Below the pieces are notes generated by a model that worked only from the letters and a program-made list of their open reading frames with translations, ran no database searches and was not told the origin of the DNA. Of a DNA stretch of 64,000 nucleotides, positions 22,291 through 33,597 are shown one piece after another. Source of the stretch: Dipteris shenzhenensis (taxonomy: Eukaryota; Polypodiophyta; Polypodiopsida; Gleicheniales); NCBI GenBank assembly GCA_047967505.1, contig CM106538.1; one strand, 5' to 3'. Position 1 is the first letter of the stretch. Every line of letters begins with the position of its first letter. Made by a program: the position numbers and the translations under genes.

Positions 22291-24129
22291 TTTCCTTGCT
22301 TAAAGGTTTGATTAAGCTATTTTTGTCAGCATGCTTGAATGTTACAATTAGTGTTGGAGTTGTCTGAATTTTGCCCAAGTCCATCATCGTTCCATTGGCA
22401 GATACAGGGGGTTGATTCGGGGATCGACGTGGGAACTGCAGTAGTACTGTCAAAATTTCTCCAGCTTTAAGAAGGGGAGGTGCCATCATGGTTATAGACT
22501 GACATCTGCATCCGTCGTTAGGACTGGAGCATCTAGGGCGAGGTTGTATCCACCACTTGTGTGCTTTGGATGCATGCATCGCCAGTCGTCAAAGGACTAG
22601 GTGATGAATTGTGTGAGGGGGCGCACCTCTAGGATTTTGTATAGATAGAGGTGGGAACCCTCGAGTTGGCGCTTCCAATGTTGCATAAGCGCACTGCCTG
22701 ACAGCTCTTAAAATGACTGCAAGTTGGGGCGCCATTGGACATCTTCAGGGGGGGAGGTAGGAGGAGCTCACAGAGCCTCATCATCTATAATGGGCATGGG
22801 TTTTGGCTCTATTGTGCTTGTTGGCATTGTCTCTTTGTCCACCTGGACAAAATTGGATGCTTTGAGCAACGTATTGAAGGCCAAGTCAAGAAGGTCGACC
22901 AGAGTTGTAGAGGAGATGGGGGAGGTCCCATGTTGTGCGGTGGTGGTGTTAGAGGCGTTAGAAGAATACTCATGTAGTGTTGTCTGAGGGAGGGGAGGTT
23001 GGGTGGCTTGTTGGGGGGGTTGGTGGGTGGGATCCAAAGGAGGTGGTGGTGGAATTTTGGCAGGTGGGGAATAAAATAGGGCAATGGCTTCTTGGCCTTC
23101 TTCCTCGATGAATTCCTCGAGGTATGGTACATGAATTGTTTTAAAATTACTCCACCATGGACTCAAGTGAGTCTTGGAGAGCTTGTAGCACCCTGTTGAA
23201 GAGTATTATTATGCTGAGGGGGTTGTATGTGTCAATTGGAATGCCACAAGGTGCTCTTGAGATTGGATTGTGGAGGCTCGGCCATAGGTTTGCATCTAGT
23301 TCATGTCTGATCCCATGTCTGATTGTAGACTTTCAAGGGTGCAGACCCCCCGTGTAAGTTCCTCGAGCTTTGCGATTTGCATCACTTCATCGTCCATTGG
23401 ATAATTAAGGGACTCCATGATGATGCGGCACCAGGCTTGGAAATTGAGAAGGATAGGTTGGGCATCTAGAGTCTAGAGGTCGGAGGGGAAGAGGAGAGAG
23501 ATGGGTTGGAGATCTAACAAAAAATATGACATGGCTAGGATGGGGCGGCAGTGGTCAGGGTTACGGCAGAGGATTGTTTGGAGGGTGTTAGGAGGAAGTG
23601 GAGTTGTGAGGTCTAGGTGGAAGATGAGGTTTTGTGCATGGAGTGCATCGAAGTGTACTTGTAGTGGTCGGGGGATGGTGCGTGGTGTGAGTGTGTAGGT
23701 GGCAAGTTGTGTAGAGACCTCCCTATACATCCGAAACTCTTGTTGCACTCAGTCTTCCAAACCTGACTCTTCTAATTGCTCGGGGGCACGCTGTTGTTCG
23801 TTCTCTTCTTGGAGGGACACCGCTAGTGCCTGTTCTTGCTCTAAGAGATCATGTAGAGATTGGATCTATCATTCTTGGTTCTCTTGTGTTCTGGCGTATT
23901 GGGCCTCTGCCTATGACTTTTGCTCCAATGTTGTTCGTAGGCCAGACTCCGCCTTGTCGACCTGGTCCATGAGAGTTTGGACTAGAGATTTGCTGGTGGG
24001 GCAAGGTCATCTTTGAGCTTCGTTAGGGCCAGCTCGAGCTCTTTAGCAAATGTTAGCAAGGTATATAAGAAATCTGCAGTGCCATTTAATTTGGCCTATA
24101 AATCTTTGAAGTCGCTTGATGTTTTTGGG
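22291..24129 (-). pseudogene. Coiled-coil / Pro-rich reading frame remnant, likely retroelement-borne
   Basis: Reading minus downward from about 24129, broken frames give LELALTKLKDDLAPP, VQTLMDQVDKAESGL and LHDLLEQEQALAVSLQEENE, all heptad-like and charged. A compact stretch (23473-23748: LQVHFDALHAQNLIFHLDL, then FLLDLQPISLLFPSDL) and a Pro-rich region (22768-23166) follow. I do not recognise the family. It follows directly on a gypsy reverse transcriptase on the same strand, and a similar heptad-rich frame follows a gag at 35.2-36.1 kb, so a retroelement accessory frame is likely (inference). Confidence 0.4.
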
Positions 24130-24960
24130 GTGGTTTGGCATGTTGAATGGCTACAACTTTGTTTGGATCTATTTCCACTCCATTTTGTGACATGATGTGC
24201 CCTAGTAGAATTCCTCTACTTACAGCAAATGCACATTTGGCTGGGTTTACAGCCATTCTATACTTGGCAAAGCATAAACTGAGATGTTATAGATGCTCCA
24301 ATTTTTTCCCAAATACTGAAAAATCATCAAGGAAAACTTTTATGAAAGATGTAAGATACTTAGCAAAAATACCTCTTGGATGTATTTTTGAAATGTGGGG
24401 GGAGCATTCTTAAGACCAAATGTCATAATATTAGAAGCAAATACCCCCCATTCGATGACAAATGATGTCTTGTCTTTATCTTCAAGTGCCATTCTTATCT
24501 GGTTGTACCCACTGAAACCATCAAGAAAACTATAGATTTCATGACATGCTATAGGATCTAGTAAAGAATCACAAAATGGTAGAGGAAAAGGGTCAGTAAT
24601 TGTGGCAGCATTGAGCTTTCTGTAGTCCACACATATTTTGAGTTTTCCATTCTTTTTGGGCACAATCACAATAGGTGAAAGCCATGTAACATGGGTGAGA
24701 GGATAAATAAAACCAACTCTCAACATCTTGTTGATTTCCTCTTTAACTTGTTTTGCATAGTTGGGATTCATTCTGTACCTTCCCTATATCACTAGCACAA
24801 CATCGTGCTTTAAGTTGATTATGTGTTGATAGAACTTAGGGTCTACTCCTTTCATATCAATGTAATGCCAAGCAAAGGCTTTCTATACTCCGTCAATAAA
24901 TCTTTTAAAGCCATTTTGAAAGGTGGAGGGAGACCTATACTTACCAAAACTATTTTGGAA
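24130..24960 (-). mobile_element. Ty3/gypsy reverse transcriptase remnant
   Basis: Minus strand, two frameshifts. Order of motifs: LPPPFKMALKDLLTEYR near 24900; KAFAWHYIDMKGVDPKF; RMNPNYAKQVKEEINKMLR (24771 downward); GFIYP then WLSPIVIVPKKNGKLKICVD; FLDGFSGYNQI; MTFGLKNAPPTFQKYIQEVF; then, after a frameshift near 24350, FLDDFSVFG, which is the active-site box (F-L-D-D). NPAKCAFAV and GHIMSQNGVEIDPNKV follow. In functional gypsy elements RNase H and integrase come next; here the sequence changes near 24130 to the coiled-coil frame. Not functional because of frameshifts and stops. Confidence 0.9.
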
Positions 24961-25227
24961 GAGAAGAGGGTGAACAAGGAAGAGAAGCAAGGGAGAAGAA
25001 GAAAGAGAAGTAGAGGGTGAACAAGAGAAGAAAGAGAAGCAACTTTAAAGAAGGACAAGAAGCTTCCATACCTCTATCCAAGGTAAGTCTCTTGACGGTT
25101 GATCTTCTTTGGAAGTTGCTCTCTTTGGATTCATCCTTTGTCGTATGCAGGTCGAACGGATGTTTTTTGTACTAGTGTGGTCAGATGCATGTCCTTTTCA
25201 ATTTCTTAGGAAAAGGCGTTTGTCAGA

Positions 25228-25320
25228 GTGCATCTATAGACGCGTCTGTCTTTTGGGAAAACAGATAGGCGTGCCTATAGACGCGCTGTTAGACGTGTGT
25301 ATAGACGTGCTCCGATAGTC
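25228..25320. repeat. TAGACG-type motif cluster, 5' side of CACTA element
   Basis: Repeated words ATCTATAGACGCGTCTG, CCTATAGACGCGCTG, TTAGACGTGTG and ATAGACGTGCTC in both relative orientations. The same motif recurs inside and at the far side of the transposase region (26857-27265, 29826-29990). Clusters of short motifs near the ends are typical of CACTA transposons, where the TnpA-type protein binds. Confidence 0.7.
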
Positions 25321-25985
25321 TTAGCTGTTCTTCCCTTTCCCCTCCTTTTCCTTCTCTTTTCCCTCCCCCTTCCCCTTCCACTTCCACTTCCAAGAAAAGG
25401 ATTGCATATTGAATGATGGAAATAAGTGATTGCATGAATGAAGAAAGGGATTGCATGAATGATGGAAAGGGATTGCATGATTGAAGAAAGGAATTCCATT
25501 AATGATGGAAAGGGAAATCATGACTGAAGAAAGGGATTGCATTTGTGAGAAAATAAGGGATTGCGTTCTCTTTTTGTCTCTTTTCTCCTCTCTTTCCTTC
25601 TCTTTTCTCCTCTCTTTTTCTCTCTTATCTCCTTTCTTTTTTCTCCTCTCTTTTCCTCTCTTTTTCTCTCTTATCTCCTCTCTTTCCTTCTCTCTTTTTC
25701 CTCTATTTTCCTCTCTTTTATCCCCTCTTTCCTTCACCTTGTCTCTCTTTTTCCTACTCTCTTTTGTCCTCTCTTTCCTACTCTTTTTGTGGTAATCTTC
25801 CTCTCTTATCTCCTCTCTTTTTCTGTCTTTTTTTCTCCTCTCTTTTCCTCTGTTTTCCTCTCTTTTCTCCTGTCTTTCCTTCTCTCTATTTTCCTCTCTT
25901 TTATCCTCTCTTTCCTTCTCTTTTTCCTTCTCTCTTTTATCCTCTCTTTCCTGAATCTCTATTTTTTCTTTTGCATCTCGTGACA
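25321..25985. repeat. CT/GA low-complexity block, 665 bp
   Basis: Almost pure CTCTTTTCC-type sequence on plus. Its first 240 bases also carry a degenerate GATGGAAAGGGATTGCAT(G/T)A tandem unit (25393-25560). Long Lys/Glu/Arg-rich (minus) and Ser/Leu/Phe-rich (plus) open frames across it follow from composition and are not called as genes. Confidence 0.9.
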
Positions 25986-28900
25986 AGGGCATGCTCGATG
26001 GTAATCTTCTTCTTTTCTCTTCTTCAGTTCATCATGTGGCTAGGATATTTAGCCGAACTTGATCTTCGGCATGCCATATTTTGGGAGTTATATAACATTT
26101 TGGGGCACCCTCCCACTCTTGCAGAGTTATACACATACATGACGGGTACTACAAACACCCCCCAGGAGTCGGCAGTATAGGCTCCAAACCACCCCAATCC
26201 CACACCAATTGAGATTACCCCAGCAGAGTCGAGATAGCCCAGCCAACTCTAGAGCCCCTTCGGGGGATGCTTTTGGGGGAAAAGTGGTGGGGACAGGGAT
26301 GATTCAGATGATGCTGACGTGCCAGAGGGTGATGGTACGATTTACTATGACATCACTCAAACAGGAGGCATCTTGATGGATGCACAGGGGAAGGGCATCA
26401 TCGCCTTCATGTGCTCTGTGATTTGCTAACAACTACAGAGATTGCTTTATTCACTACAAAGACCATCTAAAAAAGTTGGCTGATGAGACCCTTGCTACTG
26501 TTTGCTCTAGGTATCCCAATCCCCCCAATGTTTAGTTCATAGATAAATGGGCCAAGTCAAAGATTGTTAAGATACTTGGCAATAAAAGATCTTCACTTAA
26601 GAGGTAGGCACTAGCCAAGATTGTCAGGATGGCTTCGTGCCTCTCTTGTATATACACTCCTCTTATTTTTTGTACTTGAAGCCACAGGATGTGGCTTGTG
26701 GCTTCATGCTATGTGTACATACAAGCACTATTTGAGCTATGAATTAATATACACTCCTTTATTTTTTTGGCTTTCAATTTCATTGTGCAACGTTCTATCA
26801 ATGAATGAACTAAATGTTTTGGAGTTGTAATGTTTTATTTGAAATTGTAATCGTCGGCTATAGACGCGCTTGCAATCGTGCTAATTAAAATGTGGTTGAC
26901 TGTAAGAATTAAATTGCACAATGTGGACATGGGATTCTTGTAACTACATAGCATACAAAACATACACAACATTCTATTCAACCACACAAAATTCTGCTAT
27001 TATAAAAAAAAAAGGATTCTGTAAAGCATCTATGAGCGTGTCTATAAATGCATTTATATATGCATCTGCCTATAGAGTGTCTATAAGAGCATCTATGAGA
27101 GTGTCGATAAGAGCGTCTATAAATGAGTCTATCTATTTTTTTTAAATTTCTAGCAGGGCATCTATTTACGCGTCTATTTGTGCATCTATTTGCATGCCTA
27201 TATGCATGTCTATCTATGATATAGATGCGAGTTTGTAGATGCACCGATAGACACACAAAATGACATGTCTGTAAGCTTTTTTTTTAATTAAGAAAATGTG
27301 TCTATGTGCACATCTATAGGTGCTTTGTCTTGTTGTGAAGGGTTTGTAACTATTATGTGCTATATTGAATGGAAATAAAGATTGCATGCTAACACCAGCT
27401 TTTGTTTAGATACTCCATCTTTTATCGACTACCATATTGGTCCCACCTGAAGATCAATCACCTGCTTGATCCCATGCATATCTTCAATAATGTGGCATCT
27501 ACCATTTGGGAACATTTGAATGGGACACAAAATGCCATAGGCATAAGGGAGGATCTACCCACCACAGGGAGGATGTGTGAAGCTTGGCCACAAGAGAGGC
27601 CAAATGGGCGTATCTTTTTACCTCATGCACCGTGGAGGTTATCAAAGCTAGAGATGGTGGAAGTGAAATGAGCTATCACTATAATTCATACTCCCAGTGG
27701 ATGCATGAGGTGTTTGAAGGGGGCCTTCACAAAGAGCAAGAAAAGAGGTGTAGAGTAATTATATGGCTTGAAATTTCATGATTGGCACAAGATACTCCAA
27801 TTAAGTATTTTATGTGCATAATATCTTTTTCCTTCCAAAATTGTGAGTGAATAAGAAGCAACTAATCAACCATTCCTCTTGTGTTCAGTTCATACTACCT
27901 ACTAGCATTTCTCATAGTGCATTGAAGGATGTGAAGGATTGTATTTACAAGATGGAAGAGCTTGTGAGGTACTTTACAGGATACAAAATGTGAAGCGTAT
28001 CAATGCTCCATGCAAGGTTTTCATATTGCTAATATGGTGTACTTTTTCCTTTCTAGGTATGTGAGCTCAAAGGAAATAGATCCCACCACGCTTGAGAATG
28101 CTCGAGTTATGTCAATGGAGGTTGTTTGTTAAGACATTTCCACGTTCTATTCTCACAAGCCAACTACATCTCATAGTGCATTTTGTGAATGAGATTGCTA
28201 TATGCAGTACTGTACATGCACAATGGTTGTTCTTCCTCGAGCACTTCATGAAGACCTTGAAGGGTTTCGTGAGACAAAATGCAAGGCCTGAAGGTAGCAT
28301 GCCTGAGGGTTGGTTAGTACAATAGTCACTTGTATATATTTCTAAGTTTCTTGTTCATGTGGATAGCTCTCTCCCACCACTATGGAGAGATGATGAAGAC
28401 CTAAGGATGACCCCTATTGTGCCTCAAGGGAAAGGATGGAGCAAAGTAATAGACACAAAGTTGCTTAATAATATCAACCTTTATTGTATGCTTAATAGTG
28501 ATGTGATGAAGAAGATGGGTGACAAGATACGAGGATGCAAATGCAAGAAGACAAGGAGAAAGGGCCCTCTTTTCTACACACCACAAATCTCGTGTGCCAT
28601 ACCCTCATCATCTAAGAGCACTTCCAAAGGATATTCATGTGGATTGGCTACTTGACGAAATGGAGAGAACAGAGACAGATGAGGGGATGCATATCACAAT
28701 GGAAGAATGGGAGTATGCTAGGGGATGCATGAGCAAGGTCGGTATATAGAATGTTATGCATAATTTAGGAGCTTCCAATAATTTAGATTGCTTATTTAAT
28801 TGATTTTGTCTTGGTGTAGTGTACTATGTTCAATGCTATATGGTGTGAGGGCAAGCATTTTTGAACATAATGGATTGATGATAAGAGAAACACAAAAGAT

Positions 28901-29500
28901 TATGGTGTCATTGCTAGCTTTGAGGGAGCCAATGGAGCCATGGATGATTATTGTAGCATAATCCAAGATTTCATTAAGCTTGACTTTCGACACTTCTTTG
29001 TGTATGTTAGTGGTTTAAGGACATGGTGGAAAGAGGCCCTAATGCAATAATCAAATGCCATGCAAGTGGCTTTGTAAGTATTGACTCTACAAAGTTTTGG
29101 CAAAGTAAGAAGGACACATGAGTACTACCGTAACAATGTATATAGGTATTGTATACACATATAAAAATACTCACTTTTAAATATTTGATACCTTTGATGC
29201 AAGGAAGATAACATGATTGTGTTTGTGTTTGAATTAAGTTGTCTATCAACCAATGGTGGATAATAATAGGTGGTGGCACGTCATACCTATTATGCCACAT
29301 TCCAAAGTGATCTATAGTACATTTACTAATATGGACCGTATGGAGGATGATCATGGCCATGGACGTGATGATGACCGTGATATGAGAGAGGAAGATGATC
29401 ATGAGATAGGAGATACAAATATTGAGGCCATTACCTGTGAGGATGAGCCTACCATTGGTGATGCTGATTTCAATGAGCACATGTAGTAGTGGGTTGAATG
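25986..29500 (+). mobile_element. CACTA (En/Spm) transposon remnant with TNP2-type transposase
   Basis: Forward pieces in consistent order. HPPTLAELYTY (26105) and the IHYKDHLKKLADETLATVC ... KWAKSKIVKILGNKR frame (26450-26600) resemble the accessory plant-transposase domain. YWSHLKINHLLDPMHIFNN (27430) is the end of the TNP2 transposase domain. LKFHDWHKILQ lies near 27770. FVRQNARPEGSMPEGWLVQ (28260) is the DUF4218 signature. IIQDFIKLDFRHF (28960), WFKDMVERGPNAIIK (29015) and DNNRWWHVIPIMPHSK (29255) match the DUF4216 and C-terminal region. The transposase cuts and pastes the element by its terminal repeats. The catalytic first part of TNP2 is missing or unreadable, frames are broken, and no CACTA termini could be placed. 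Confidence 0.85.
26857..27265. repeat. Internal TAGACG/TCTAT motif cluster
   Basis: GCTATAGACGCGCTTG at 26857, then dense variants of GTGTCTATAA, GCATCTATGAG, GCGTCTATAAATG and ACGCGTCTATTTG at 27028-27265. The same motif family as 25228-25320 and 29826-29990. The repeat yields Arg/His/Tyr-rich open frames that are artefacts. Confidence 0.75.
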
Positions 29501-29825
29501 TATTTGTAAGTCTCAACACTAGTTTGGATTTCGAAGTAGATAATTTGGTAAGTGTTGATCTCATTGAGGATGAGAATGAACCCTAGCCCATCATTAATAT
29601 TGGCAAAACTATTTTACATATTGTCTCATTCTCCTCACCTCACTTAATTTTTGTATATGTGGGTTTGCAAAAAATCATTGATATTTTTATTAAAATTATG
29701 TGCTTTGGTAATCATGAGCAATGTTTGGAAAGCAGCGATGTACATTTATCAGTTTGCACCAAAATCTCACTTTTTGTATTCTCTATTTTGCAACTAAGTT
29801 TGTGTCTAAATCCGTGCCTAATTCG

Positions 29826-30012
29826 TAGTGCAGACACGCTAATAGATGCACTATTAGATGCGCAAATAGACGTGCTATTAGACACGCCCATATTTTCACT
29901 ATTCTAGTAGCACCTATAGACGTGCCACTATTCTAACAATGCCTATAGACACGCCCACTATTTTGCACATCTATCAAGTGCATCTATAGTTGCTTTGTCT
30001 TGTTGTGAATGC
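29826..30012. repeat. TAGACG-type motif cluster, 3' side of CACTA element
   Basis: AGACACGCTAATAGATGC, AATAGACGTGCTATTAG, CCTATAGACGTGCC and CCTATAGACACGCCC. It ends with CATCTATAG(T)TGCTTTGTCTTGTTGTGAA, which also ends the internal cluster at about 27308-27340, so the two clusters share more than the short motif. Confidence 0.75.
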
Positions 30013-30350
30013 CTTCAAGCCTGATAAATTTATGTTGGACCTTGTTCTCTCTTGCCCCATCTTAGTTGTGAATATGGGAGATGGAATTTTTTACTTTGAG
30101 TACAACATGAAAATGGGCTTTGAATATCCCCTGAGACTAGAGTTTAATCTCGCAATGACTTCTCAGCCATAGATGGAGAAGGTAACACTTTGGACAGAGC
30201 CCGTATCAATTCAGGCTCCATCAAACCAAGTGAAGATGACAACGATCATGTTAAAAATCTAGACACTCATGGATTGTATGTCAAGGCATGTTTGATTTCA
30301 ATGCAAAAAAGATGAAGAATTGGTGTTGCCATTGATGTCGATACAAAGAA
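30013..30350. other. No gene seen
   Basis: One open frame of 60 residues without recognisable features. Confidence 0.35.
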
Positions 30351-30535
30351 GCAATCTTCATAGTGGAGGGTGGAAGAAAAGACTGAACATCTCCATCTGC
30401 ATTATGGAAGGTCAAAGGACACGAGTTCTCCAATCTTTACAATGATGAATTTGTGAAGAAGGTGCAATCTTCATAGTGGAGGGTGGAAGAAAAGACGGTA
30501 CATCTCTAACTGGGTTTTGGAGGGTCAAAGAAGAC
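30351..30535. repeat. Direct duplication, period 113
   Basis: GCAATCTTCATAGTGGAGGGTGGAAGAAAAGAC at 30351 recurs at 30464, followed in both by (A/G)CATCTC...GGTCAAAG(G/A)A. Confidence 0.85.
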
Positions 30536-30559
30536 AGGTACTGTTATGGATAAATTTGT

Positions 30560-31480
30560 CTAAGGAAAAAGGCATTAATATGTGTGTGTGTTTGTACGTG
30601 TGGCAATAGTATAATAAAATATGGTGTGCATAGGGCCCAGGGTTGAGGTGGTAGGGCATGACCATGTGCCACCCTTCCATGTAAGAGGACCCATAAGGTG
30701 TGTTGTACATAATCCATGGTAGTAATATTATAAAATGTAAGGTGGCATGGCTCCTCCATGTGCCACCCCTCCACCTAGGCTGCATTTAGTGAGATATGGC
30801 CCAAAGTCTATGGGAGAAGCAATATAAAATAGGTGGAGATGGATATTATATTGGGTTATTCCCTCCATATAGGATAGGCCCATGTGGGGGAGGTATAGAA
30901 GGTCCAAGAGAGCAAGTTAAATAATGGGGAAAGTTGGCAAGATTCCTTGTGCCAACCCTCCACTTGTCCTCCTAGAGGTTTGAACATATTATAAAATTGG
31001 GAGAGACGAAGGGAGTATCATAGACTTGAGATATGAGGCTTGATTTATGTGGAAAAATGAGGCAAAGGGTTGTCGCACACCATTGAGAGTGCGTAACTGC
31101 CTAGCCCACATGGGAGACTTTTCCACACACCATGCATGTGGGAGGATGCATTTATTGGGAGAGACCCCCTCTCTTGGCTATAAAAGGAGGGGGCTATTCC
31201 TTGATGGGACACGCTCATTCTTGTAAAGCCACCTAGCTAGTACTTTGATTTCTCCCTTCCCTTCCTTTCAAAATAAAGCATGGTCCTCTTCCATTGATGT
31301 CTCCATCTTTACATTCCTCCTCCTATCATGTACACACTTCTCTTCCCTCTCTCCCTTTCCCCTTGTGTCATAGTCTCCCTCTTCATTCCCTCCCCTTCTA
31401 ATTCCTTTTCCCCTCCCATGATAACGTTTCGCCCTCACGTTCTCCTTTCCTCTATGGCCCTCGAGCGTCGCCATGCTTAG
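30560..31480 (+). mobile_element. LTR-like region with promoter and poly(A) signal
   Basis: No coding signal but strong LTR character. Imperfect hairpins are built on GGTGGCATGG/CCATGTGCCACC (30640-30770). A TATA box CTATAAAAGG lies at 31178-31187 and a polyadenylation signal AATAAAG at 31272, about 90 bases later, as in a short LTR R region. No partner LTR or primer site was located. It lies 5' of the RNase H and gag region on the same strand and may be its 5' LTR (inference). Confidence 0.45.
31178..31187 (+). promoter_or_regulatory. TATA box of LTR-like region
   Basis: CTATAAAAGG in a G-rich setting, followed by a plausible start region near 31210 and AATAAAG at 31272. Confidence 0.55.
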
Positions 31481-31984
31481 CCTCTAGCCTCTGGTCCTGA
31501 TTGCTTTTCAGGCTAACAGAAATGGTGTGGCTACTGGGATCGAAAATCCACGGCTAGTGGTGTAAACTTGTTACTCCTATGACTAGGTGCGGCTCTATAG
31601 CCTCTTCCGTGCACAGTTCTCTACTTTTGCACCTCCAAAATGTGTACCTTCCCTGTCCCTATGGCTGCAAAACCTCCCTGCTTCTGCACTTTCAGTCTGC
31701 CTGCTTTTTGCTCACTTTTCCTACATGTATTCTGGCTGGCAAATCTTCTGCTTATACCGGTCGCATTTGCAGAACTATAACATTTGTGCTCCTTTTGAGT
31801 TCCTACGTGCACATTCAATTCACGCGTCTACTGTGTTCACCTGCGTGACAGTTTTCTAGGCTCGTGTGTCTTCTGGTCGCGGACAGTTTTTTTGAGTTTC
31901 TGCAAAACTGTAACAACAGATCCCATGCCCCCCCCTCTCTCCTCTTCTCTTTCTCTTCTCCTTCTCCTCTCCTCTCCTCTCTTT
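31481..31984. other. No gene seen
   Basis: CT-rich at the right end (31930-31984). Short hydrophobic open frames are not convincing. Confidence 0.35.
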
Positions 31985-32056
31985 TAATTAAAGAGTAGGA
32001 TTTGAACCGAAGACCTCCCCCTTCACAAAAGGGAGACTTATCATTGGGCCAACAAG
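31985..32056 (-). mobile_element. tRNA-derived SINE head (A and B boxes)
   Basis: On minus: TTGGCCCAATGATAAG (A-box region), a short G/C-rich stem, then GGTTCAAATCC (B box). The spacing of about 35 bases is that of an internal RNA polymerase III promoter. The sequence matches the head of many plant SINEs. Downstream on minus is an A/G-rich tail of simple repeats (31925-31983). Confidence 0.65.
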
Positions 32057-32589
32057 TTGGAAGTGATGAAAATGTAATGATTTTTGTTTATATATTGAAA
32101 TCTCGAGAACTGTAACTCTCTAACCGTGGGGAGTTTACTCGATACATCGTGGTTGATTCAATGTGAAGAACTATTGATACGCTAGGAGAACTTTGATTTT
32201 AATTCTACTCATTGTGCGGTGATCGAGCTGCTTGCTGCTTCGGAGGTAATGAAAAGGGTGTCCTTCATCGAAGGGTGGGATGCTCCCCAAGCTTGGGGAG
32301 AGATTTGGCGCATCTGCTTGTTAATTCCTGTGGATAAGCTCATCTTGAATGGTTTATTCTCAATCTCACTACAAAGGTTTCTAGGCCTCAGCTATGGTTG
32401 GTAATGTTTCGACCAAGGAATCCATTTGTACCTAATCAACCTTTTGTGCCTCATTTTGAGCTTCAAGTTGTAATTCTTTTTGGTTTAAAGATAAACTATC
32501 AACAAAGGATTGCAAGTTTATTTGGTGCTGAACATTTGGCTCAAGTGTTGAATTCTCCCCACCCTCTCCTTCTACCTATCTTGGACTAC
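32057..32589 (+). other. Uncharacterised open frames upstream of RNase H
   Basis: Two short adjacent frames (32219-32404; 32398-32592) on the RNase H strand have a protein-like composition but no domain I recognise. They could be the decayed N-terminal part of the RNase H protein. Confidence 0.3.
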
Positions 32590-33100
32590 TGAGAAACTTG
32601 GGATACCCGAATTTTAGTCTTGGTGTGATGACATCTTGGATCCTTCAATTTGATGGAGCTTACAAACCTTCGACCAAGGCTGCTAGCGTGGGTGTGAAGC
32701 TCACTTCACCGGGTGGTGAGGAGTATTGTTATAGCAAGTCTGCACCTGCAAGTACTTGCAATCAAGCTGAGTACTCGGCACTCATTTTTGGGCTACAAAA
32801 GGCACAAGAACATCATGTCAAGCAACTTGAAGTGCAAGGAGATTCTCAACTAGTGTGTGAACAAGTTAGTGGAAAGTGGAAGGTGTAGAGCGAAGGCTTG
32901 GTTCCACGACATCAACAAGCATTGGAACTTTGCAACCAATTTGAAGAGGTAAAAATTCAGCATATCCCTCGAGCTCGAAATCTAGTTGCTGATTTCTTGG
33001 CACGTGAAGCTTGTACTTCAATCATGCATGACGCGAGTGGAAGCACCACCCCAACAAAGCTGCAAGCCATGAAGGAGGGTGATCATTTGTAAGGAATGTA
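32590..33100 (+). pseudogene. RNase H domain (plant retroelement 'additional' type), one stop
   Basis: RNase H degrades the RNA of RNA/DNA hybrids during reverse transcription. All four catalytic acidic positions are visible: LQFDGAYKPSTKAASVGV (D), CNQAEYSALIFGLQKAQ (E), LEVQGDSQLVCEQVSGKW (D) and NLVADFLAREA (last D). The order and spacing match the plant RVT_3-type RNase H found as an extra domain in Tat-like gypsy elements. One in-frame TAG at 32886 splits it. The unusual feature is position: it lies upstream of a gag (33598) on the same strand, not at the pol end. Confidence 0.85.
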
Positions 33101-33370
33101 AAGGTTGTGGTCATCATGAAACTAAGTGTTGGGCATACTTGATACGAGTTTACCGACTTCAAAAGATCATCAGAAAGGTCCTCAAGGACATTGCTCAAAA
33201 GAAGGATGCCAGACCACACACCCCTTGAAGAAATAGCATGGCGACTACAAGAACTGGAAGAAGCTGAAGGTGATGTGCAAGCTCTCCAACTGTTGACATT
33301 TGTCATGGCATTCTTGTTTGCCTTGATGAACAACCTCATGCAACGCCGTGTCTCTAACCCTCGCTTGTAA
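33085..33370 (+). pseudogene. Zinc knuckle plus coiled coil and membrane segment, downstream of RNase H
   Basis: One base out of the RNase H frame, CKECKGCGHHETKC fits C-x2-C-x4-H-x4-C. Helical basic sequence (YRLQKIIRKVLKDIAQKK) follows. After another frame change TPLEEIAWRLQELEEAEG leads into LLTFVMAFLFALMNNLMQRR, a hydrophobic run long enough to span a membrane, ending at a stop near 33370. The combination is not a standard gag or pol module. Whether the pieces once formed one protein is inference. Confidence 0.45.
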
Positions 33371-33597
33371 AGATGGATGTGATATCATGAGGGTTGGTCC
33401 TTTTGAGATTGTCTATGTGCTATTCTATGCTGAAGATTCTTCCCGTGTAGTATTTCACAATACATCAGTCACACCCTACCCTGCCTGTGTGTGCTTTGTG
33501 GATGTATCTTCACCCGATTTTCAGTTCAAGCTTCCTCTTTCTATTGTTTGTCCATAGATAAGCCTCGTCTTGCCTCTCTCTTTTCCATCTTCCAAGC

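Noticed and set aside
25321-25992. Long Lys/Glu/Arg-rich open frame on minus (223 codons) and Leu/Ser/Phe frames on plus
   Set aside because: They follow from a CT/GA low-complexity block in which stop codons are rare in all frames; there is no domain and no varied composition.
26978-27256. Arg/His/Tyr-rich open frame over the motif cluster
   Set aside because: The peptide repeats simply mirror the TCTAT/ATAGA DNA motif; the region is a CACTA-associated repeat.
31985-32056. Functional tRNA gene
   Set aside because: Only A and B boxes are present; acceptor and anticodon stems do not form.
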